A stretch of DNA of 64,000 nucleotides from Halonatronomonas betaini (GTDB lineage: Bacteria; Bacillota; Halanaerobiia; Halanaerobiales; Halarsenatibacteraceae): positions 377,741 through 441,740 of the forward strand of contig NZ_JADPIE010000001.1 of assembly GCF_015666175.1 (NCBI RefSeq), written 5' to 3'. The notes beneath the pieces are model-generated. The model was not told the DNA's origin, did not search any database, and saw nothing but the letters and a program-made list of their open reading frames with translations. Below, piece after piece: positions 1 to 8,264 of this stretch; the stretch's first letter is position 1; every line of letters begins with the position of its first letter. Both the position numbers and the translations under genes were made by a program.

Positions 1-2
1 AA

Positions 3-713
3 CCAGATCAACTTTCCGGTGGTATGCAGCAGAGAGTTGGCCTGGCCAGAGCGCTGGCTGTAGATACAGATATTATGTTGATGGATGAACCATTCAGTGC
101 CCTGGATCCATTAATTAAAAAGGATATGCAGGATCAACTTCTTGATCTCCATCAAAATATCGCAAAGACAATTATCTTTATTACCCATGACCTTGATGAG
201 GCTCTAAAGCTCGGTGATAAGATAGCCATTATGAAAGATGGTGAAATTGTTCAGTTAGGAAATCAGGAAGAGATACTGACAGATGCAGCCAATGATTATG
301 TTGCTGAATTTGTTCAGGATGTTAATCGCTCACGGGTCTTAACAGCTGAGGATATAATGGGTAAACCTCTAGCATTGCTCTATGAAGGTCAGGGACCGAG
401 AACAGCTCTTCATAAAATGAATGAAGAAAACCTCACATCAATAATGGTAGTTAATAGAGAAAACAAATATATCGGTGTCCTTTCAATAGATGGTGTAAAG
501 GAGATGCTGGATAATGATGAAAAAGATATTAAACCCTATCTATTAGATATTCCAAAAGCTTCTCCCTGTGATACTTTAGATGAGCTATTTACAAAAATGA
601 CTGATATTGAGACACCTTTACCAGTACTTGACGCAGAAGGAAAACTTAAGGGAAATATTGTTAAGACTAATGTGATTGCCAATCTGGCTGCCCAGGAGAA
701 TTCAGCCAGCTAA
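3..713 (+). CDS. proV: Glycine betaine/proline ABC transporter ATPase, 5' truncated by window edge
   Basis: The reading frame is already open at base 3 and enters at the ABC signature (LSGGMQQRVG), so the Walker A part lies upstream of the window. Visible are Walker B (IMLMDEPFSALDP), the H-loop (FITHDLDEA) and, after about residue 110 of the visible part, a C-terminal pair of CBS-type repeats (around RVLTAEDIM and SIMVVNRENKYIGVLS). CBS pairs on ProV/OpuAA ATPases sense ionic strength in characterised members; that role is inferred here. It is followed after 33 bp by the binding protein and then the permease, giving the order ATPase - binding protein - permease. The protein energises uptake of betaine-type compatible solutes from the cytoplasmic face of the membrane, which fits a salt-adapted organism. 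Confidence 0.93.
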   Translation, partial: PDQLSGGMQQRVGLARALAVDTDIMLMDEPFSALDPLIKKDMQDQLLDLHQNIAKTIIFITHDLDEALKLGDKIAIMKDGEIVQLGNQEEILTDAANDYVAEFVQDVNRSRVLTAEDIMGKPLALLYEGQGPRTALHKMNEENLTSIMVVNRENKYIGVLSIDGVKEMLDNDEKDIKPYLLDIPKASPCDTLDELFTKMTDIETPLPVLDAEGKLKGNIVKTNVIANLAAQENSAS

Positions 714-746
714 AAAATATAATATAAAAATGGAGGTAATAAAATT

Positions 747-1685
747 ATGCTTAAAAAAGGAATTATTTTCAGTTTAATTTTTGCTCTACTGCTCACAGGA
801 GTCAGTATGGCATTTACACCAGTTGAAGCTTCAGCTGATGATACAGTAAACTTTGGATATGTTGAATGGCCAGGGGTCACAGTTAAAACAGCTGTTGCCA
901 GTCAGATACTTGAAGATATAGGTTATGAGACTGAATCAAGTAGCTATATGCAGCAGGTACTCTTTCAGGGTATGAGAACCGGTGATGTCGATGCCTTCTT
1001 GGGAACCTGGTTACCAACAATGGAAGTAAATTATCGAGAGTATTATGAAGATGGTGTTGTTGAAGAAGTAGTTACCAATCTCGAACAGGTATTATATGCA
1101 ACAGCCGTACCTGAGTATGTCTATGAAGCTGGAGTAACTTCAATGGCAGACCTTAATGAACATGCTGATAAGTTTGATCATACAATCTATGGTTTAGAAC
1201 CAGGCAATGATGGAAACATTATCATTCAGGATGCTATTGACGATGGTATCTATGATCTTGACGATTGGACAATGATGGAATCCAGTACTGCTGGTATGTT
1301 AGCTGAGGTTGAAAGAGCTACCAGCCAGGAAGAATGGATTGCCTTTAATGGCTGGGAGCCACACTGGATGAATCTTGCCTATGATATTAAATATTTAGAT
1401 GATCCAGAAAATATCTGGGGCGAAGACGATAAAGTATTGACAGTCGTAAGATCTGGTTATGGTGACGAACAGCCAGAAGTCTATCGCTTCTTGGAACAGT
1501 TTGTAATCGATCAGGATATACAAAACGAATGGATATATGAATATGGTCATGAAGATAGAGATCCAGAAGATGTAGCACAGGAATGGATTGGAAATAATAT
1601 GGACTTAGTTCTTGAATTTTTAGATGGAGTAGAATCTGCTGATGGCCAGCCAGCAACTGAAGTAATTCAGGAAGTCTATAACTAA
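747..1685 (+). CDS. proX: Glycine betaine/proline ABC transporter substrate-binding protein
   Basis: 312 residues with an N-terminal signal peptide (hydrophobic core about residues 7-22, cleavage probably near VEASADD) and no lipobox cysteine, so it is predicted to be a soluble periplasmic protein. The mature part is OpuAC/ProX-like: VEWPGVT near the start, DAFLGTWLP, and FNGWEPHWMN with the tryptophans that form the aromatic cage for the quaternary ammonium group in this family. A strong ribosome site (TGGAGGT) precedes the ATG. It delivers betaine or proline-betaine to the neighbouring permease. The protein is rich in Asp and Glu, as expected of an exported protein in brine. Ectoine or choline specificity cannot be excluded. 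Confidence 0.92.
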   Translation: MLKKGIIFSLIFALLLTGVSMAFTPVEASADDTVNFGYVEWPGVTVKTAVASQILEDIGYETESSSYMQQVLFQGMRTGDVDAFLGTWLPTMEVNYREYYEDGVVEEVVTNLEQVLYATAVPEYVYEAGVTSMADLNEHADKFDHTIYGLEPGNDGNIIIQDAIDDGIYDLDDWTMMESSTAGMLAEVERATSQEEWIAFNGWEPHWMNLAYDIKYLDDPENIWGEDDKVLTVVRSGYGDEQPEVYRFLEQFVIDQDIQNEWIYEYGHEDRDPEDVAQEWIGNNMDLVLEFLDGVESADGQPATEVIQEVYN

Positions 1686-1689
1686 ATCA

Positions 1690-2520
1690 ATGACAGAACT
1701 ATTAAGCACAAGAATACCTCTGGGGGATTGGGTCTCCAATTTTGTCGATTATCTAGTCGCCAATTTTAGTGGGCCTCTCAATGCATTTTCTGATTTTATC
1801 GCATTTCTCATTGAGAATTTTGAGGGCGCATTAGCCGTCCTCCCCCCGGCGGTCTTTATTATTATACTGGCATTGATAGCACTGAAACTGAGAGGAAAAG
1901 AGCTGGCCGCCTTTGTAGTTTTAGGTCTTGGGCTGGTAGCCAATCTCGGACTCTGGTCTGAGTTGATTATCACCCTGGCCTCAATTCTAACCTCAGTATT
2001 AGTTGCATTATCAATTGGAATACCGGTAGGGATTTTAAAGGCTCATAATAAAGTTGTTCACTTTATTACCAGGCCAATTTTAGATTTTATGCAGACAATA
2101 CCGCCCTTTGTTTATCTAATACCTGCTCTGATGTTCTTTGGATTAGGAAATGTTCCAGGTGTTGTGGCAACAGTTGTTTTTGCCATAGCTCCGCCGATCC
2201 GCTTAACCTACCTTGGTATCAAGCAGGTACCAGATGAATTAAAAGAGGCAGGACGGGCTTTTGGCAGCAGCCCACTCCAGATGTTGCTAAAAGTAGAACT
2301 GCCAGGAGCTCTTCCATCAATAATGATGGGAATAAATCAGTGCATAATGCTATCTCTATCGATGGTTGTTATTGCTGCAATGATCGGTGCAGGAGGGCTT
2401 GGAGAACCAGTTCTCCGCTCACTAACAACAGTAGATGTTGGCCTTGGATTTGAGGCCGGTCTTGGAGTTGTTATAATAGCAATTATACTGGATAGATTGT
2501 TTAGAAGTGAAGAAGAATAA
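1690..2520 (+). CDS. proW: Glycine betaine/proline ABC transporter permease
   Basis: 276 residues with about six to seven membrane segments. The BPD_transp_1 EAA-type loop that contacts the ATPase is visible (DELKEAGRAFGSSPLQ, about residues 182-197), followed by LPGALPSIMMGINQ. The start codon lies 4 bp after the proX stop with no clear Shine-Dalgarno sequence, which suggests translational coupling. It is the last gene of the proV-proX-proW unit and is followed by a rho-independent terminator. It forms the membrane channel for betaine import. Confidence 0.92.
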   Translation: MTELLSTRIPLGDWVSNFVDYLVANFSGPLNAFSDFIAFLIENFEGALAVLPPAVFIIILALIALKLRGKELAAFVVLGLGLVANLGLWSELIITLASILTSVLVALSIGIPVGILKAHNKVVHFITRPILDFMQTIPPFVYLIPALMFFGLGNVPGVVATVVFAIAPPIRLTYLGIKQVPDELKEAGRAFGSSPLQMLLKVELPGALPSIMMGINQCIMLSLSMVVIAAMIGAGGLGEPVLRSLTTVDVGLGFEAGLGVVIIAIILDRLFRSEEE

Positions 2521-2532
2521 ATTAATAAATTG

Positions 2533-2573
2533 AACCATCTGATCAGGCTTATTTTCCTGGTCAGGTTTTTTTG
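2533..2573 (+). terminator. Rho-independent terminator after proW
   Basis: A hairpin with arms CTGATCAGG (2539-2547) and CCTGGTCAG (2556-2564), one G-T pair, is followed by a run of T. It ends the betaine transporter operon. Confidence 0.85.
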
Positions 2574-2645
2574 TTGCCTGATTTACTGCTATAATGTACT
2601 TAAAGACTATAAAATTTATATTAACTGAGTAGAGGTGAAGACTAA

Positions 2646-4253
2646 ATGGCAACAGAAAACATTAAATTATTCTATAATGGCAAATTTTTTACAGGTTCCA
2701 GTCAGAAAAAAGAAATAGATAAAATGCTTGTAAAAGATAAAATAATAAAATGGTTAGGAGATAAATCAGAGCCCCTGCCTCCAGTGGCTAAAAAGGCTAT
2801 AAATATTGATCTTAAGGGGAAGAGGGTTATCCCGGCCTTTATTGATAGTCACATGCATGGGCTCTATCTGGCCAGAGATTCAAAGAAGATAGCCTGCACT
2901 CCACCATTAATAAATTCAATTGCAGAGCTACAGCAGGAGATTAAAAGTATAGCAAAGGATCTAGAGTCTGGTCAGTGGATAGAAGGCTGGGGATATGATG
3001 AAAGTAAGCTGGCAGAGGGCAGGAATCCAACCAGAAATGACCTGGACCAGGCTACTAAAGACCATCCAGTTGTAATCACCAGAAACTGCACCCATATTGC
3101 TGTGGCCAATTCAAAAGCATTAGAGCTTTTAGAAATAGATGAAACTACACCAGAACCAGTCGGTGGAATTATAGAAAAAGATGAAAAAGGCAGATTGACC
3201 GGTGTTTTTAAAGAGATAGGCAAAGATTTTCTCTTTGACAGGCTACCGGCAAGATCTATAGAGGAGGATGCCAGTCTGCTGGCTGAATTTAGTCAGGTTC
3301 TTTTTTCCAAAGGGATAACCACAATAACTGATAGCCTGGCCAGGAAATATCCAGTTGATTATTATGATATTTATCAGGAAGCTATTAAAAAAGGGTTAAA
3401 ACAGCAGGTAATTTTATATTACAAATGGAGAGACCTGGTTAATTATCCTGAACTGCCACAGTCTGCAGCTGATCCAGCCAGTCAGTTAAGCATTGGCGGA
3501 ATTAAAATTATAGGCGATGGCAGTATAGCAGGGAGAACAGCCTGGTTGAGCAAGCCTTATCTAGGAGATAGCAGAGAGACTGGGATTGCGACTACAAATC
3601 AGGCAGAACTTGCAGCAGCTGCAGACTTTGCCAGAAAGAATCAGCTTCAGTTAATTGTTCATGCCATGGGCGATAAAACAATCGATTTAGTAACTGATCA
3701 TTTTTATCCAGAACCTGGCTGGCTTGATGAGATACCATCTTTGCGGATAGAGCATATAACCCTGCCATCAGCTGAAGCCCTTAAAAAAGCTAAAGAAATC
3801 GATGTGGCCTTTAACAGTCAGCCGATTTTTGTATATGCAGAAATAGAGAGCTATCTAAATAATTTTGGCAAGGAGAGAACTTTAAAATCCTATCCCTATA
3901 GAGATATTTTAAATCAGGGCCATGAACTTGCTTTTTCTTCAGATGCTCCGGCAACAGCCTGGGCTGATCCAGCTAATCCTTTTTATGGGATAGAGTCAGC
4001 AGTCACCAGAAAGGCCTATGATGGAACCAATACCGGGCAGGACCAGTCATTATCAGTCAGAGAGTCTATAAAACTTTATACTGAAGTCCCAGCCAGAATA
4101 ACAGGACTTAAAAAGGCTGGCAAATTGGAACCAGGCTATTATGCAGATTTCTTGATCTTAGATAGAGATATTTTAAAGATAGCTCCAGAATCTATTGGAC
4201 AGACAGAGATAGAGGCAACCTATTATCGTGGTGAGAAAGTCTATCAGAGATAA
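2646..4253 (+). CDS. YtcJ-like metal-dependent amidohydrolase
   Basis: 535 residues, typical length for the YtcJ/LAF3-type amidohydrolase family. The metal-binding HxH motif is in IDSHMHG (about residue 74), followed by the family block IKIIGDGSIAGRTAWL (about 282-297), HAMGD (about 339), RIEH (about 368) and SSDAPA (about 435). These are cytoplasmic TIM-barrel hydrolases acting on N-acyl or cyclic amide bonds; the substrate here is unknown. The ATG has a good ribosome site (AGAGGTGA). The downstream SDR gene begins 19 bp after the stop, so the two are probably co-transcribed. Confidence 0.85.
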   Translation: MATENIKLFYNGKFFTGSSQKKEIDKMLVKDKIIKWLGDKSEPLPPVAKKAINIDLKGKRVIPAFIDSHMHGLYLARDSKKIACTPPLINSIAELQQEIKSIAKDLESGQWIEGWGYDESKLAEGRNPTRNDLDQATKDHPVVITRNCTHIAVANSKALELLEIDETTPEPVGGIIEKDEKGRLTGVFKEIGKDFLFDRLPARSIEEDASLLAEFSQVLFSKGITTITDSLARKYPVDYYDIYQEAIKKGLKQQVILYYKWRDLVNYPELPQSAADPASQLSIGGIKIIGDGSIAGRTAWLSKPYLGDSRETGIATTNQAELAAAADFARKNQLQLIVHAMGDKTIDLVTDHFYPEPGWLDEIPSLRIEHITLPSAEALKKAKEIDVAFNSQPIFVYAEIESYLNNFGKERTLKSYPYRDILNQGHELAFSSDAPATAWADPANPFYGIESAVTRKAYDGTNTGQDQSLSVRESIKLYTEVPARITGLKKAGKLEPGYYADFLILDRDILKIAPESIGQTEIEATYYRGEKVYQR

Positions 4254-4272
4254 ATTTAGGGAGGAATATATT

Positions 4273-5064
4273 ATGGATCTTAAAATTGGTGGTAATTCAG
4301 CTCTTATTACAGCTTCAAGCAGTGGACTTGGCAGATCAGTGGCCAGAGCCTTTGCCAGGGAAAATCTTAATGTTGCTGTCAATGGTCGCAACCAGGATAA
4401 GCTAGCTAAGACAGTAGAGGAATTAAAGGAGCTAGGAACAGGCAATATTATTGGAATTCAGGGCGATATTACTAAAAAAGCAGATATAGAAAATCTAGTT
4501 GAAAAGACGTATAAAGAATTTGGCCAGCTCGATCATCTGGTAACTTCAGCAGGGGGACCTCCATCTGCCCGGTTCCTTGACACAACAGACGAGGACTGGT
4601 ATCAGAGTTATGATCTACTTGTAATGAGTGTAGTCAGAATTATTAGAGCAGCCAGCAAATATTTAAAGGAAGGTCAGGGAGGAACAATTGTAAATATTAC
4701 ATCCATGAGCACCAAAGAGGCCATTGAAGGCCTGGTCCTCTCAAACTCTGTCAGAATGGCTGTTATCGGACTTATGAAGACAGTTTCAAAGGAATTTGGC
4801 CCGGAGATTAGAGCTAATGCTGTTCTGCCTGGCCCCCATGAAACTTTAAGAATGCAGGATTTAATCAATGCCGGAGTTGAACAGGGCCGGTTTGAATCAT
4901 ATCAGCAAGGGCTTGAATCCTGGAGTGATGGCATCCCAGTTGAAAGAATAGGAGAGCCTGATAGATTAGGCGATCTTGTTGCTTTTCTCTCATCACCACT
5001 TTCAAATTATATAAATGGTGCAGCTATTCCAATTGATGGCGGGAAGAGTAGTTCCAATTTATAA
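4273..5064 (+). CDS. Atypical short-chain dehydrogenase/reductase
   Basis: I chose the ATG at 4273 because AGGGAGGAA sits just upstream; a longer frame from 4228 overlaps the previous gene and has no ribosome site. The protein (263 residues) has the Rossmann start TASSSGLG in place of TGxxxGxG, NGRN after beta-2 (suggesting NADP preference) and SAGGPPS in place of NNAG. Where classical SDRs have Tyr-xxx-Lys, this protein reads Ser-Asn-Ser-Val-Arg (SNSVR), so both the catalytic Tyr and Lys are substituted. It ends with the usual INGAAIPIDGG. It resembles a subfamily annotated as 3-oxoacyl-ACP reductase-like; substrate and even redox activity are uncertain. Confidence 0.82.
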   Translation: MDLKIGGNSALITASSSGLGRSVARAFARENLNVAVNGRNQDKLAKTVEELKELGTGNIIGIQGDITKKADIENLVEKTYKEFGQLDHLVTSAGGPPSARFLDTTDEDWYQSYDLLVMSVVRIIRAASKYLKEGQGGTIVNITSMSTKEAIEGLVLSNSVRMAVIGLMKTVSKEFGPEIRANAVLPGPHETLRMQDLINAGVEQGRFESYQQGLESWSDGIPVERIGEPDRLGDLVAFLSSPLSNYINGAAIPIDGGKSSSNL

Positions 5065-5075
5065 TAATAAAATGG

Positions 5076-5104
5076 CCCTCTGATTTTAATATCAGCAGGG
5101 TCTT
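5076..5104. terminator. Bidirectional terminator between convergent genes
   Basis: Arms CCCTCTGAT (5076-5084) and ATCAGCAGGG (5091-5100) pair with one bulged C. It lies between the stops of the SDR gene and the minus-strand flavoprotein gene. Confidence 0.6.
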
Positions 5105-6336
5105 TAATTTGTTCTCTGATTAATTTCCTTGCCGGCAAGGTAGCCACTTGAAAAGGCAAACTGAAGATTATAACCACCGGTATCACCATCAACATCAAGG
5201 AGTTCGCCGACAGCAAAAAGGCCAGGTCTCAACTCAGATTCCATTGTCCCAGGATTGATCTCAGCAAGGCTAATTCCTCCGGCTGTTACCATTGCTTCCA
5301 TAAAACTGCCCCGTTCTTTAACTTTTAAAGGCAGTCCATAAAGGAGATCTCCAATCTTCATTCTTTCAGCCCTGCTTATTTGAGCAGACTGCTTACTTTC
5401 AGGGATTTCAGTCAGTTTCATCAGCTTTAATCCCAATCTTTCAGGCAGGCCAAGCTCCTTAATCAGATTCTTAAATAACCGCTGTCCCCTTTTATCAATT
5501 AAATCAATTAACTTTTTGTCCAGCTTGGCTTCATTCTTAATATCTACCAGTCTTAATTTTATTATATCACCGGCTTCAATATACCTGGAGTAATTCAAGA
5601 TGCCAGGTCCAGAAAGTCCTTTATGGGTAAATAAAAGGTCTCCCTGCCACCTTTTAATCAGGTTACCATTGCGCCAGAGTGATATCATAACATCGTCTAG
5701 AGAAATACCAGCAAGTTCTCTAAACTGATAATTACTTATATTTACTGAGACTAGAGCTGGTTTTGGTTCAATTATTCTGTGGCCAAACTTTGCGGCCAGC
5801 TTATAGCCATCACCAGTAGAGCCTGTTGTCTGGTATGAATTGCCACCAGTTGCCAGCACAACTATGTCAGCCTGATAGGTATTTTCAGAAGACTTAACTA
5901 AAAAAATATTATCTTCTTTGATAAATCCAATATCTTTAACTGGAGTATTATATTTAATTTCAACTCCCTGCTTACTGGCTTCTTTAAGCAGGGTATCTAA
6001 AATATCCCTGGCTTGAAATGAAGAGGGAAATATTTTGCCGTCTCCAGTAGTGATAAATTCAATACCTCTTTCTCTAAAGAAATTCAATAAGTCATTATTG
6101 CTAAAACTATAAAGAGGGCCCAATAAAAACCTTTCGGCATCTCCATAATGATTTAATAGCTCTTCAATCTCACCGCTGTGGGTGAGATTACACTGACCAG
6201 AGCCAGACATCAATAATTTTTTGCCAGGCTCAGAATTTTTCTCTAAAATAATTACCTTATTATTTTTACCTGCTCCCTGAATAGCAGTAAAAAGACCTGC
6301 CGGACCGGCTCCAATAATAATTATCTGCTTTTTCAT
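5104..6336 (-). CDS. HI0933/YhiN-family NAD(P)/FAD-dependent flavoprotein
   Basis: About 410 residues. The N-terminal FAD-binding fold reads IIIIGAGPAGL, followed by EKNSEPGKKLLMSGSGQCN, the strongly conserved block of the YhiN/HI0933 family. GDGKIFPSS, VLATGGNSY and the C-terminal GELLDVDGDTGGYN are also family signatures. I place the start at the ATG at 6336, nine bases after GGGG; a GTG two codons earlier sits only three bases from that site. The biochemical role of this widespread family is not established; rRNA-related or redox roles have been suggested. It is cytoplasmic and convergent with the SDR gene. Confidence 0.9.
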   Translation of the reverse strand: MKKQIIIIGAGPAGLFTAIQGAGKNNKVIILEKNSEPGKKLLMSGSGQCNLTHSGEIEELLNHYGDAERFLLGPLYSFSNNDLLNFFRERGIEFITTGDGKIFPSSFQARDILDTLLKEASKQGVEIKYNTPVKDIGFIKEDNIFLVKSSENTYQADIVVLATGGNSYQTTGSTGDGYKLAAKFGHRIIEPKPALVSVNISNYQFRELAGISLDDVMISLWRNGNLIKRWQGDLLFTHKGLSGPGILNYSRYIEAGDIIKLRLVDIKNEAKLDKKLIDLIDKRGQRLFKNLIKELGLPERLGLKLMKLTEIPESKQSAQISRAERMKIGDLLYGLPLKVKERGSFMEAMVTAGGISLAEINPGTMESELRPGLFAVGELLDVDGDTGGYNLQFAFSSGYLAGKEINQRTN

Positions 6337-6393
6337 AAGCACATACCCCTTTAAACAGTATTTCTCTATCTATTATATAATAATAATCTCAGA

Positions 6394-6430
6394 AAATAAA
6401 AATTGCCTCACCTGAGGGCACAGGTGAGGC
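6394..6430 (-). terminator. Terminator of the 6601-7059 minus-strand gene
   Basis: A perfect 10-bp stem, GCCTCACCTG (6405-6414) with CAGGTGAGGC (6421-6430), is followed on the minus strand by a T-rich tract. Confidence 0.75.
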
Positions 6431-6482
6431 ATGTGGAGAAAACTACAAAAACTATTATAGCATAAATATTAAGGCTTGACAA

Positions 6483-6514
6483 GTGTATATACATTAGAGT
6501 GTATATACATTAGA
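6483..6514. repeat. Tandem 16-bp repeat, each containing a 10-bp palindrome
   Basis: The unit GTGTATATACATTAGA occurs twice head to tail (6483-6498 and 6499-6514). Each copy holds the perfect palindrome TGTATATACA. A TTGACA sequence lies immediately 5' (6476-6481). The arrangement resembles a double operator; the regulator and the controlled transcript are unknown. Confidence 0.6.
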
Positions 6515-6600
6515 TGGAAATAAGAGCAAATTAATGACATCTAAACGCTTATAAGAGGTAATTATATTTTTTTAATAAGATTAAAATAGGTAATTATACT

Positions 6601-7059
6601 TCATTTTTTAAATAATTCAAAAGTAATATTAAATCTAAGTTTAATTGCATTTATAGCAATAAGAGTATTTTCTTCGTCAAGATTAGTAAAGAGATCTAAT
6701 AAACTTATCTTAAAAATATCTCTTCCAGTATATAGATAAAAGGCCAGTTGAACTAGAACCTGTTCGTCCCAGTTAAGGTTTTCTTTAAAGGCCTGGGGGT
6801 TCGGCCTGACCTCTTTTAAAAAGAGAAATTTATCTGGAGTTTCTCTAAATCTCTTAATAGAAGCAAGTAAATAAAAGAGGGTAAATCTTTCCCAGTCATT
6901 GGCCGCAGTCCCTGTCTCCTTAACAAGTTTATTATAGTATTGATGATGGCTTCTGCAAGTAAAATAAAAACTGCCTTTTTCAGACTGGTAATTTGCAAAG
7001 GGAGTTGACTTATCAACCATACCATTCATATCTCCTGAATTATTAGACCTGGTTTTCAC
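6601..7059 (-). CDS. Small protein of unknown function (possibly DUF6075-like)
   Basis: 152 residues, starting at a GTG (7059) that has GGAGGAAA seven bases upstream. No signal peptide or membrane segment. The central part (SHHQYYNKL, NDWERFTLFYLLAS, LVQLAFYLYTG) recalls small cytoplasmic proteins of the DUF6075 type, where a short aromatic-rich helical domain includes an NDxxRxALFY motif; I am not certain of this match. It stands alone with its own terminator. Its divergent neighbour is the secreted FMN-binding protein gene. No function is assigned. Confidence 0.6.
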   Translation of the reverse strand: MKTRSNNSGDMNGMVDKSTPFANYQSEKGSFYFTCRSHHQYYNKLVKETGTAANDWERFTLFYLLASIKRFRETPDKFLFLKEVRPNPQAFKENLNWDEQVLVQLAFYLYTGRDIFKISLLDLFTNLDEENTLIAINAIKLRFNITFELFKK

Positions 7060-7133
7060 TTTGATTTCCTCCGGTTTATCTAATAATGATTAACGAACAC
7101 CTGTTTAATAATATTAACATAAAAAATATTACG

Positions 7134-7181
7134 TGACAAATTAGATTCAAGTAATTTTATCAAATTTGTCATAATTACTTG
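7134..7181. promoter_or_regulatory. Two interleaved inverted repeats overlapping a -35 box
   Basis: TGACAAATT (7134-7142) is repeated inverted as AATTTGTCA (7163-7171), and CAAGTAATT (7148-7156) as AATTACTTG (7173-7181). The last arm overlaps the -35 box of the FMN-binding-protein promoter. The two dyads interlock, so both cannot form as simple hairpins together; this looks like paired operator half-sites. Confidence 0.5.
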
Positions 7182-7207
7182 ACTAATTAAATTTATCATG
7201 TTAAAAT
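7179..7207 (+). promoter_or_regulatory. Sigma-A type promoter of the FMN-binding-protein gene
   Basis: TTGACT (7179-7184), a 17-bp spacer and TAAAAT (7202-7207), 48 bp before the start codon. Confidence 0.6.
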
Positions 7208-7254
7208 AATAACGTGGAATAAAGAATTAATAAAATTTTAAAGGGGGAATTTTT

Positions 7255-7725
7255 ATGAAGAAGTTATCATTAATCACTTTAGTAGCAGTTCTCACATTAG
7301 GTTTACTCATTTCTTCAGCAGATGTTATGGCAGGCAGTCATGAAGGCGAACATGATTATGGCGAGTACACAGATGGCAGATATCGTGGTTCATTCTATGA
7401 TGGCGGAGAATTTAATGTTGCAGTTCAGTTTTACTTAGAGGATAATGTTATAAGTGATCCATCATTCAGATATTTATATTATGATGGTGTAGATTACTTA
7501 GGAGCCGCTTATTTACAGTCTGTTAGAGAGCTAAGAGACCAGCATGTAGAAGCTTTAGAATATCTTGATGGTAAAGATGTTTCTGCTATTGATGATTTAA
7601 GACATCCTGGTGAAATTGTTACAGAGACTGAAGAGACTGTTGACGGATTCTCAGGTGCAACAATTAGAAGTTCAAAAATAATGTCAGCCATGAGAGACGC
7701 CCTAAATAGAGGAAAATATGATTGA
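7255..7725 (+). CDS. Secreted FMN-binding-domain protein (ApbE-type flavinylation motif)
   Basis: 156 residues. A signal peptide (hydrophobic residues 4-23, cut probably near VMAGS) is followed by a stand-alone FMN_bind domain. The C-terminal DGFSGATIRSS (about residues 130-140) matches the D-x-x-S-G-A-T motif whose threonine is covalently linked to FMN by ApbE in RnfG/NqrC-type proteins. The ribosome site AAGGGGG precedes the ATG. It probably acts as an extracytoplasmic electron carrier in the periplasm. No ApbE or Rnf gene lies in the window. It has its own promoter and terminator, so it is likely monocistronic. Confidence 0.78.
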   Translation: MKKLSLITLVAVLTLGLLISSADVMAGSHEGEHDYGEYTDGRYRGSFYDGGEFNVAVQFYLEDNVISDPSFRYLYYDGVDYLGAAYLQSVRELRDQHVEALEYLDGKDVSAIDDLRHPGEIVTETEETVDGFSGATIRSSKIMSAMRDALNRGKYD

Positions 7726-7753
7726 TCAAATATTAATTTAATATAAACAGATT

Positions 7754-7790
7754 AAACCGGGGTTTGAATAAAAACACCCCGGTTTTCTTA
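7754..7790. terminator. Bidirectional terminator
   Basis: AAACCGGGGT (7754-7763) pairs with ACCCCGGTTT (7776-7785), then TTCTT. It separates the FMN-binding-protein gene from the convergent DMT pair. Confidence 0.85.
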
Positions 7791-7793
7791 TGT

Positions 7794-8258
7794 CTAAATA
7801 CTGCTATCATATTCAGCCTCACCGGTATTAATCTGATCAATCCTGAAATTATACAGGAGGCCAAGAACAATTAGTACACCACCTATTAACCGGTTTCTGG
7901 AAACAGGTAGACCGGACCAGTAATCCAGGGTCAGACCAAAGGTGAGCTGGCCAACATAAACCAGGAGAGTTGTATAAATAACAGGAATTTTAGGAATAAT
8001 ATAATTAGAGGCAGAGACAATTGCTACCCCGACAAAACCTCCTAGATAGACCCACCAGGGGATAGAATTAAATTCTATTAATCCTATATTTATTCGGTTA
8101 TTCATTATAATAGCAAGTAGCCCAGAGACAAAGAGGCCAACTGTATAATTTATCAGCGTACTCTGAAAGATCCCAATTCTTTTAGCCAGATTTGAATTAA
8201 AGATCATTGATAAGACAATTAACCAGCCTGCTACAAAGGCCATAAAAATATATAACAT
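7794..8258 (-). CDS. YdcZ-type (DUF606) half-size DMT membrane protein, second of a pair
   Basis: 154 residues with about five hydrophobic segments covering nearly the whole chain; a DMT_YdcZ/DUF606 protein. SNYIIPKIPVIYTTLLVYVGQLTFG and the preceding WVYLGGFVGVA block are typical. This family is half the length of normal ten-helix drug/metabolite transporters and often occurs as adjacent gene pairs, presumably forming a heterodimer. The start lies six bases after the stop of the partner gene. Substrate unknown. Confidence 0.8.
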   Translation of the reverse strand: MLYIFMAFVAGWLIVLSMIFNSNLAKRIGIFQSTLINYTVGLFVSGLLAIIMNNRINIGLIEFNSIPWWVYLGGFVGVAIVSASNYIIPKIPVIYTTLLVYVGQLTFGLTLDYWSGLPVSRNRLIGGVLIVLGLLYNFRIDQINTGEAEYDSSI

Positions 8259-8264
8259 AATTAC

